Positions 5,162 to 9,405 of a stretch of DNA of 9,405 bases are shown piece by piece. Below the pieces are notes generated by a model. The model ran no database searches. It saw nothing but the letters and a program-made list of their open reading frames with translations, and was not told where the DNA came from. Every line of letters begins with the position of its first letter. The first letter of the stretch is position 1. The position numbers and the translations under genes were made by a program. Source of the stretch: CAG-611 sp964487215 (GTDB lineage: Bacteria; Bacillota_I; Bacilli_A; RF39; UBA660); contig CAZAPU010000035.1 in NCBI GenBank assembly GCA_964487215.1, forward strand, positions 1-9,405. Reading direction: 5' to 3'.

Positions 5162-5171
5162 GTAATATAAT
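5161..5171 (+). promoter_or_regulatory. Promoter of the CorB-like membrane protein gene
   Basis: TATAAT (5166-5171) begins 4 nt after the T9 run, with TG at 5161-5162. The -35 region lies in the RNA terminator arm and is poor. The ATG is 16 nt downstream, so the transcript start would fall almost on the ribosome site. Confidence 0.5.
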
Positions 5172-5187
5172 TTAGATAGGTGAAGGT

Positions 5188-5772
5188 ATGAAAATAAAAG
5201 TATTTAAAGAAAAATATGAAGAACAAGTTAAAAAAAGTCCAAAACAAAAAAAGAATACAGATAAAAAATGGGTAATAAAAATAATTTTATTAGCATTTAT
5301 AATTTCTTGCTGCTTAGCAATAATATCAGAACTTATTATTCCTAATGTTTTTGTAGCAATAAGTATTGTTTTAATTTTAATATTCATTGCTTTAGGAATT
5401 GTTTTTGATATTATTGGAGTAGCAGTAACAACAGCAGAACCAAAAATATTTCATTCTATGGCAACAAAAAAAGTTAAAGGTGCAAAAACTGCAATCAATC
5501 TTATTACTAAAAAAGAAAAAGTTTCTAGTTTTTGTAACGATGTAATAGGTGATATATGTGGTGTAGTTTCTGGTAGCTGCGGCTTATCAGTTGCAATAAA
5601 GCTAGCTAGTATATTTAACATTAATCTGTTAATATGTACTGTTTTAATTACAAGTATAATTAGTGCAATAACTATTGGTGGTAAGGCATTAGGTAAAAGT
5701 TATGCTGTTAATAAAAATAATGAGATTGTATTTAGAATATCAAAAATACTTAATCCATTTATGAAAAGGTAA
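5188..5772 (+). CDS. Small membrane protein resembling CorB/DUF21 (CNNM-like) membrane domain
   Basis: A 194-aa protein with a charged N-terminal tail (1-27) and four predicted membrane segments, at about 29-51, 53-80, 118-140 and 144-165. Between segments two and three is a conserved-looking cytoplasmic stretch, AEPKIFHSMATKKVKGAKTAINLITKKEKVSS split across 83-114, followed by FCNDVIGDICGVVSG. This pattern recalls small Firmicute proteins annotated as Mg2+/Co2+ transporter CorB and the DUF21 domain, but the CBS pair and the CorC/HlyC domain of full CorB are absent. Role in magnesium transport is therefore only suggested. AGGTGA precedes the ATG at 5188. It has its own -10 box right after the large RNA and a strong terminator after it, so it is monocistronic. 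A reverse-strand ORF over its start is a shadow. Confidence 0.7.
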   Translation: MKIKVFKEKYEEQVKKSPKQKKNTDKKWVIKIILLAFIISCCLAIISELIIPNVFVAISIVLILIFIALGIVFDIIGVAVTTAEPKIFHSMATKKVKGAKTAINLITKKEKVSSFCNDVIGDICGVVSGSCGLSVAIKLASIFNINLLICTVLITSIISAITIGGKALGKSYAVNKNNEIVFRISKILNPFMKR

Positions 5773-5799
5773 AAAACTAATTTCAAATTAGTTTTTTTT
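5771..5799 (+). terminator. Intrinsic terminator after the CorB-like gene
   Basis: ACTAATT (5776-5782) and AATTAGT (5786-5792) form a 7-bp stem with a 3-nt loop, extended by flanking A and T runs, with eight T residues (5792-5799). The A-run on the left makes it potentially bidirectional. Confidence 0.75.
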
Positions 5800-5809
5800 A
5801 TTGTATAAT
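5781..5809 (+). promoter_or_regulatory. Promoter of the dnaB-like gene
   Basis: TATAAT (5804-5809) preceded by TG, with a partial -35 TTTCAA (5781-5786) at 17-nt spacing that sits in the loop and arm of the preceding terminator. The ATG at 5833 is 23 nt downstream. Confidence 0.55.
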
Positions 5810-5832
5810 AAAAATAAGAAAGGGTGATTTGT

Positions 5833-7098
5833 ATGATCCTACCTGCAGATAGTTATTTAGTAATCAACAAAAGTATTATTACAGATATTGATAAAAAGAT
5901 AATTACTGATTTATATCAACCAATTATTGGTAATAAGGCAGTATCTTTATATTTTACTTTATTAAATGATTTAGAGAAATCTTATTTAAGTGAAGAATTT
6001 ACACATCACCATTTGTTAAGCTCAATGCAAATTTCTTTACAAGAAATAAAAATTGCTAGAGAAAAACTTGAAGCAATTGGATTATTAAAAACTTATTTAA
6101 AAAAGGATCATATAAATAATTACATTTATGTCTTATATTCACCCATAAGTGCAAATGATTTTTTAAATCATCCAATATTAAGTGTTGTTTTATATAATAA
6201 TATTGGTAAAAAAGAATATCAAAGAATAATAGATTCATATAAAATACCAAAAATTAATTTAAAAGATTATGAAGATGTATCATGTAATTTTAATGAGGTT
6301 TTTTCAACTGTGCCATCTACAACTTTTATTACTAATGATGATTTAGTTAACAAAAATGTTAATAAATTAAAATTTAATTCTAGTTTTGACATGGAATTGT
6401 TAATATCTGGATTACCTAATGTAAATGAAAAAATATGGACTAAAGATATAACTGATTTAATAACAAATTTAAGTTGTATTTATAATTTAGATGTATTAAC
6501 AATGCAAAATTTAATAAAGACTAATATAAATGAAAAAGGTTTAATTGATAAAGATGACCTTAGAAAAAGTGCTAGAAATTATTATCAATTTGAACATAAT
6601 GGTAGTTTGCCTACAATAATTTATTCAAAACAGCCTGAGTATTTAAAAACTCCCACAGGTGACACATCAAAAAAAGCCATGATGATTTATACTTTTGAAA
6701 ATGCTCACCCTTATCAATTTTTAAAAAATAAATATGGTAATGGAAAAGTAATAGATAGAGATTTGAAAATATTAGAATCATTATTAATAGATTTAAATTT
6801 AACTCCTGGAGTTGTTAATGTTTTAATAGATTATGTTTTAAAAGTAAATAATCAAAAATTAAATAAAAATTATATTGAAACTATAGGGGCTCAATGGAAA
6901 AGACTTGGCATTGAAACTGTTGAAGAAGCTATGAAAGCATGTAAAAAAGAACATAATAGAATGATAAAGAAAGTTGATAAAAAAGTTAATATCGGAGAAG
7001 CAAATGTACCAGAATGGTTTAATAAAAACATAGAAAAACAAGAGATAACAAAAGAAGAAGAGGAAGAGTTAAAAAAATTATTAAATAATTACGAATAA
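5833..7098 (+). CDS. dnaB: Replication initiation and membrane attachment protein, DnaB-like (Firmicute type)
   Basis: A 421-aa protein related to Bacillus DnaB, the primosomal co-loader (not the DnaB helicase) that with DnaD and DnaI brings the replicative helicase to oriC and restart sites. The N-terminal part (about 1-105) has winged-helix features (ITDLYQPIIGNKAVSLYFTLLN, then REKLEAIGLLKTYL). The C-terminal part (about 285-375) carries the DnaD/DnaB-type domain: helices, then Tyr347-x3-Ile351-x3-Trp355 in NYIETIGAQW followed by TVEEAM, the hallmark motif. A Lys/Glu-rich tail ends the chain. Length is a little shorter than the Bacillus protein (about 470). The ATG at 5833 is chosen because AGGGTGA (5821-5827) precedes it; the in-frame GTG at 5824 lies inside that site. 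dnaI and thrS downstream, as in Bacillus, support the call. Here two extra genes separate dnaB from dnaI. Confidence 0.9.
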   Translation: MILPADSYLVINKSIITDIDKKIITDLYQPIIGNKAVSLYFTLLNDLEKSYLSEEFTHHHLLSSMQISLQEIKIAREKLEAIGLLKTYLKKDHINNYIYVLYSPISANDFLNHPILSVVLYNNIGKKEYQRIIDSYKIPKINLKDYEDVSCNFNEVFSTVPSTTFITNDDLVNKNVNKLKFNSSFDMELLISGLPNVNEKIWTKDITDLITNLSCIYNLDVLTMQNLIKTNINEKGLIDKDDLRKSARNYYQFEHNGSLPTIIYSKQPEYLKTPTGDTSKKAMMIYTFENAHPYQFLKNKYGNGKVIDRDLKILESLLIDLNLTPGVVNVLIDYVLKVNNQKLNKNYIETIGAQWKRLGIETVEEAMKACKKEHNRMIKKVDKKVNIGEANVPEWFNKNIEKQEITKEEEEELKKLLNNYE

Positions 7099-7121
7099 AA
7101 AAAGCTTTAATAAAGCTTTTT
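7099..7121. terminator. Bidirectional terminator between convergent genes
   Basis: AAAAAGCTTT (7099-7108) and AAAGCTTTTT (7112-7121) are perfect 10-bp arms around an AAT loop. With A-run on one side and T-run on the other it can terminate dnaB (plus) and the lipoprotein gene (minus), whose stop codon it overlaps. Confidence 0.85.
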
Positions 7122-7527
7122 ATTTGCACTTGAATCCTAAATTATTTAAATTGATTTTATTATTTTCTATATCATTAATTATTATTGGTATCTCATTTCT
7201 ACTATTATTATAAATAGTATAATCTAAATTAATTTTAACAATTAAATCATTATCATTTTCTTTTATATTATAAGTAAGTCCTTTAATATTATCATAAATA
7301 GCATATTCTTCTTGTAGTTCTAATAACTTCATATCAATATAAGCATCTAAACTATCATAAGTATATTTAATTTCATAGGTTGCAAGAGATGGTTTATTAT
7401 CTTTAAAACTAATCGAAACTTTTTCTAAAATGTTTTCTTCTTGTTTTTCACATTCTAATTTATTACTACAACCACAAGAAAATAAAATAATGAAAGTTAT
7501 TAACATAAATTTAACTATATTTTTCAT
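7120..7527 (-). CDS. Small lipoprotein, possibly DUF1307/YehR-like
   Basis: A 135-aa protein with a typical lipoprotein signal: Lys-rich start, hydrophobic core, then ILFSCGCSN. Cys20 (after Gly) is the better lipidation site, though Cys18 is possible. The mature part alternates strands and helices, with KVSISFKDNKPSLATYEIKY, a helical stretch (AYIDMKLLELQEEYAIYDNIKG), then LTYNIKENDNDLIVKINLDY and a final NLGFKC. That order recalls the DUF1307 (YehR) lipoproteins, whose C-termini also end near a GFK motif; this is resemblance by eye only. It would be attached to the outer face of the membrane. The ATG at 7527 follows an AGGATGTG site. It is antisense and convergent to dnaB and sits inside an otherwise conserved replication cluster, so it was probably inserted there. 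Substrate or role unknown. Confidence 0.75.
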   Translation of the reverse strand: MKNIVKFMLITFIILFSCGCSNKLECEKQEENILEKVSISFKDNKPSLATYEIKYTYDSLDAYIDMKLLELQEEYAIYDNIKGLTYNIKENDNDLIVKINLDYTIYNNSRNEIPIIINDIENNKINLNNLGFKCK

Positions 7528-7546
7528 ATTATCACATCCTATAATA

Positions 7547-7576
7547 ATTCTATATTATTAAATAAAAAAAAGCAAA
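7547..7576 (-). promoter_or_regulatory. Possible promoter of the lipoprotein gene
   Basis: On the minus strand TTTGCT (7576-7571) is followed after 18 nt by TAGAAT (7552-7547); TATAGA at 16 nt is an alternative -10. The ATG is 19 nt past the -10. The spacer contains a run of T residues. Weak match, but the position fits the other genes. Confidence 0.35.
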
Positions 7577-7589
7577 CAAAAGAAATTTG

Positions 7590-7598
7590 TGTTAAAAT
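7590..7598 (+). promoter_or_regulatory. Extended -10 promoter of the RNHCP gene
   Basis: TGT followed by TAAAAT (7593-7598) gives an extended -10; no -35 is seen. The ATG at 7620 is 21 nt downstream. It is divergent from the lipoprotein promoter. Confidence 0.45.
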
Positions 7599-7619
7599 AG
7601 ATTTACATAGGAGAGTTTT

Positions 7620-7931
7620 ATGGATAAAAAGAAATTTACGATGATTGATGAAAGTTTTATTTGTATAAATTGTGGAAAAACTGTAGAAAAATTAGAGTAT
7701 ACTGCTAGAGATCATTGTCCTTTTTGCTTATATTCAATTCATGTAGATAATAATCCTGGAGATAGGCTATCTACATGTCATGGTTTATTAAAACCAATTG
7801 CAATAGAAAAAGGAAAAAAAGATTTATATAAAATAGTCTATAAATGCTCTAATTGTGGTGAAATAAAAAGAAATATTCAAGCTAATGATGATGATATAAA
7901 TGAAATAATCAAAATTAGTGTTATAGAATAA
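7620..7931 (+). CDS. RNHCP-domain zinc protein
   Basis: A 103-aa protein matching the RNHCP family, named for its core Arg-Asn-His-Cys-Pro motif; here the core is Arg30-Asp-His-Cys-Pro34. Visible metal ligands are Cys15/Cys18 (CINC), Cys33/Cys36 (CPFC), Cys53 and Cys76/Cys79 (CSNC), with His32, His41 and His54 nearby, which suggests two zinc sites. The family blocks HVDNNPGDR and C-x-GLLKPI are present, so it is a full-length member. The biochemical function of RNHCP proteins is, to my knowledge, not established; nucleic-acid or protein binding through zinc ribbons is a guess. GGAG precedes the ATG. It lies between the dnaB-like gene and dnaI, transcribed with them, with dnaI starting 29 nt after its stop, so it may share their transcription. 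Confidence 0.88.
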   Translation: MDKKKFTMIDESFICINCGKTVEKLEYTARDHCPFCLYSIHVDNNPGDRLSTCHGLLKPIAIEKGKKDLYKIVYKCSNCGEIKRNIQANDDDINEIIKISVIE

Positions 7932-7938
7932 TTTATAG

Positions 7939-7944
7939 TATAAT
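7939..7944 (+). promoter_or_regulatory. -10 box for dnaI
   Basis: TATAAT at 7939-7944 lies between the RNHCP stop and the dnaI ATG, 16 nt before the start. No good -35 is seen (TTAGTG at 18 nt). Read-through from the RNHCP gene is also possible because no terminator lies between. Confidence 0.45.
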
Positions 7945-7960
7945 TTAAGTGGGTGAAAAT

Positions 7961-8881
7961 ATGAAAAAAGTAAATGAAATGCTAAAAACAGAATTTAAAA
8001 AAGATATTAATTTAAAAACAGAATTAAAAAAAGAACTAAAAGAAAAAGACTTTAATGATTTTGTTAAATTACTAAATGTTGAAGAAACTATTTTATGTCA
8101 AAACACATCAAAATTAAAAGATTCATTTAGAGAAAGAAATAATTGTATTAATTGTCGTGGTATATCTTTTTGTAAAAATGAATTAGAAGGTTATGTTTAT
8201 ACAGCAGAGAATAATGATAATAATATTACTTTTTCATATAAACCTTGTACATACATGCAAAAATATATTGAAGCTAATTCTTATAAAGAAAATATAGATT
8301 TATTTAATGTGCCAACTTCTTTACAAAATGCTAAAGTAAAGGATATATATACTGATGATAAATCAAGAATAGAAGTTATAAAATATATAATGGATTATGT
8401 TCAAACATATAATGAAGATAAGAAAAAAGGATTGTATTTAGCAGGCAATTTTGGAAGTGGAAAAACATATTTAATAGCAGCTTTATTTAATGAACTTGCA
8501 AAAAAAGAAGTAAAATCTGCAATAATATATTTTCCAGAATTTTTAAGGACTTTAAAAGCATCATTTAACGAGAGTGAAGATGGTAGTTATAGTGATAAAT
8601 TTAATTATATAAAAAGAGTTCCTTTATTATTAATTGATGATATTGGAGCAGAGAATTTAACAACTTGGGCTAGAGATGAAATACTTGGTACAATACTTCA
8701 ATACCGTATGGAAGAAAACTTAGCAACTTTTTTTACTTCAAATCTTACTATGGAAGAATTAGAAATGCATTTATCAATAACTGGTAGTAAAGTTGAAAGA
8801 GTAAAAGCAAGAAGAATTATTGAAAGAATAAAATATCTATCTGATGAAATGAAACTAATTGGAATTGATAGAAGAAAATAA
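7961..8881 (+). CDS. dnaI: Primosomal helicase loader DnaI
   Basis: A 306-aa AAA+ ATPase that loads the replicative helicase onto DNA; Bacillus DnaI is about 311 aa, so this is full length. The N-terminal helicase-binding domain (about 1-105) has a helical start and a Cys cluster (Cys62-x2-Cys65, Cys71, Cys96; also Cys46) consistent with the zinc-binding domain of DnaI. The ATPase domain follows: Walker A GNFGSGKT (162-169), Walker B LLLIDDIGAE with Asp226/Asp227, sensor 1 in FFTSNL, and basic KARRIIERI near the end as candidate arginine finger or sensor 2. GGGTGA (7951-7956) precedes the ATG at 7961; an upstream in-frame GTG at 7949 has no ribosome site. Its place before thrS and after a dnaB-like gene follows Bacillus order. 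Confidence 0.93.
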   Translation: MKKVNEMLKTEFKKDINLKTELKKELKEKDFNDFVKLLNVEETILCQNTSKLKDSFRERNNCINCRGISFCKNELEGYVYTAENNDNNITFSYKPCTYMQKYIEANSYKENIDLFNVPTSLQNAKVKDIYTDDKSRIEVIKYIMDYVQTYNEDKKKGLYLAGNFGSGKTYLIAALFNELAKKEVKSAIIYFPEFLRTLKASFNESEDGSYSDKFNYIKRVPLLLIDDIGAENLTTWARDEILGTILQYRMEENLATFFTSNLTMEELEMHLSITGSKVERVKARRIIERIKYLSDEMKLIGIDRRK

Positions 8882-8890
8882 GTTAAATAC

Positions 8891-8919
8891 TTGATTATTT
8901 ATTATAAATATGATATATT
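8891..8919 (+). promoter_or_regulatory. Promoter of the thrS T-box leader
   Basis: TTGATT (8891-8896), a 17-nt spacer and TATATT (8914-8919) preceded by TGA (extended -10). It starts 9 nt after the dnaI stop, so thrS has its own promoter upstream of the T-box. Confidence 0.65.
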
Positions 8920-8925
8920 TATATG

Positions 8926-9117
8926 CGAAATGTTGAAGAGGACAAGATTATTATAAACACTTTAAAGAGAGTTAGTGGTTGGTGAAAACTAATGAGTTAT
9001 ATAATAATTACTACCTTGGAGCAGAGCTAGAAATAGATTTCCGGAGAATACTTCGTTAACAAAGAAAGTTAAATAGAGGATGGTACCGTCATCAGACGCC
9101 TTAATACCATTCTTTTT
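8926..9117 (+). promoter_or_regulatory. T-box riboswitch, threonine-specific, of thrS
   Basis: A leader of about 190 nt that senses uncharged tRNA-Thr and lets transcription pass into thrS. Stem I begins near the typical GAAGAGGACAAGA (8935-8947); ATTATTATA (8947-8955) pairs with TATAATAAT (9000-9008); the distal arm is TTAGT/ACTAA (8972/8988) with GGTTGGTGAAA in its loop. Directly after the upper stem lie ACT (9010-9012) and ACC (9013-9015), both Thr codons; ACC is the likelier specifier. The conserved T-box sequence is at 9071-9090, with TGGT (9081-9084) to pair with the tRNA end ACCA. It is followed by the terminator arm. The thrS gene 18 nt later agrees with the specifier. Confidence 0.93.
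9077..9117 (+). terminator. T-box regulated terminator
   Basis: AGGATGGTA (9077-9085) and TACCATTCT (9105-9113) form a 9-bp stem with one G-U, capped by CGTC/GACG (9087/9095), and followed by T5. The left arm contains the tRNA-binding TGGT, so antiterminator and terminator exclude each other. Confidence 0.85.
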
Positions 9118-9135
9118 ATTTTATAGGAGGAAGAA

Positions 9136-9405
9136 ATGATAAATATTAAAGAAAATGAAAAGTTAAATGTTTTAAATCATAGTTGTGCTCATTTACTTGC
9201 ACAAGCAGTAAAACATTTATATCCAAATGCAAAATTTTGGGTTGGTCCAGTAATAGAAGAAGGATTTTATTACGATATTGATTTAGGAGATTCTGTAATT
9301 ACTGAAGAAGAATTAGAAAAGATTGAAAAAGAAATGAAAAAGATTTCTAAAGATGGAAAAAGAATTGTTAAGGAAGAAATAACAAAAGAAGAAGCTTTAG
9401 AAAAA
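9136..9405 (+). CDS. thrS: Threonyl-tRNA synthetase, 5' part (runs off the window), no TGS domain
   Basis: The first 90 codons, open to the right edge. ThrRS attaches Thr to tRNA-Thr and its N2 domain removes mischarged Ser. The chain enters the editing domain almost at once: NHSCAHLLAQAV with His15 and His19 (the HxxxH editing pair), then a hydrophobic strand with VGPVIEEGFYYDIDL, which matches the editing domain start of usual ThrRS. The about 60-residue TGS domain that precedes it in E. coli and Bacillus is missing. AGGAGG (9125-9130) lies 5 nt before ATG 9136, and the T-box terminator sits just upstream, so no longer N-terminus is possible. The lack of TGS is known in some lineages and is not necessarily a defect. 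Catalytic domains lie outside the window. Confidence 0.93.
   Translation, partial: MINIKENEKLNVLNHSCAHLLAQAVKHLYPNAKFWVGPVIEEGFYYDIDLGDSVITEEELEKIEKEMKKISKDGKRIVKEEITKEEALEK

Noticed and set aside
5172..5387. 71-aa minus-strand ORF
   Set aside because: Shadow of the CorB-like gene and its promoter; hydrophobic only because the sense strand is AT-rich.
5824..5832. GTG start for dnaB (and similarly 2860, 7949 and minus-strand 333)
   Set aside because: At 5824, 2860 and 333 the GTG overlaps the ribosome site of the ATG 9 nt downstream; at 7949 the ATG 12 nt downstream has the better placed GGGTGA.
6056..7041. 60-64-aa minus-strand ORFs within dnaB
   Set aside because: Phe/Tyr-rich antisense shadows of a conserved gene, no ribosome sites.
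1..9405. CRISPR arrays, insertion sequences, prophage or att sites
   Set aside because: No regularly spaced repeats, transposase, integrase or phage structural gene was seen; the tRNA-Gly 3' end has no visible second copy.

Overview
The window looks like an AT-rich chromosomal segment from a Bacilli/Mollicutes-related Firmicute, perhaps an uncultured gut lineage such as RF39 or an Erysipelotrichia relative. That placement is inferred from four things: the low G+C; the dnaB-like, dnaI, thrS order (known from Bacillus); a T-box leader on thrS; and Gram-positive promoters, ribosome binding sites and U-tract terminators. Trp is encoded by TGG and the conserved ORFs are not broken by TGA, so the code is standard rather than the Mycoplasma code.

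Layout. 1-489 (minus strand): an outward promoter, an unrecognised 90-aa gene, an intrinsic terminator and tRNA-Gly(UCC). 490-612: two near-consensus promoters back to back, one for the tRNA and one for the rightward genes. 613-4569 (plus): an unknown 119-aa protein, an exported staphylococcal-nuclease-like protein, a membrane-anchored double-thioredoxin-fold protein coupled to a PH-like protein, an extremely AT-rich surface protein possibly built on a beta-propeller, and a triple-LysM protein. 4576-5161: no protein gene, but a large structured RNA of about 550 nt with its own promoter, a closing helix joining its ends, nested helices and a U-tract. 5188-5772: a small membrane protein resembling CorB/DUF21. 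5833-9405: the replication and translation block, with a dnaB-like gene, a convergent lipoprotein gene, an RNHCP zinc protein, dnaI, a Thr T-box and the 5' end of thrS.

How the parts work together. DnaB and DnaI are the helicase loading proteins of Firmicutes. thrS is controlled by uncharged tRNA-Thr through its T-box. The exported nuclease, the tethered CxxC protein, the surface protein, the LysM protein and the lipoprotein form a loose cell-envelope group. Most genes have a private promoter whose -10 box lies only 16-26 nt before the start codon, and in several intergenic gaps the terminator U-tract runs directly into the next -10 box.

The most interesting item is the large RNA at about 4611-5161. 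Its length, G+C above its surroundings, paired ends and possible pseudoknot recall the large ornate bacterial RNAs (ROOL, GOLLD, OLE). ROOL is the closest in size and in the lineages I associate with it, but I cannot assign it from sequence alone and it may be a new family.
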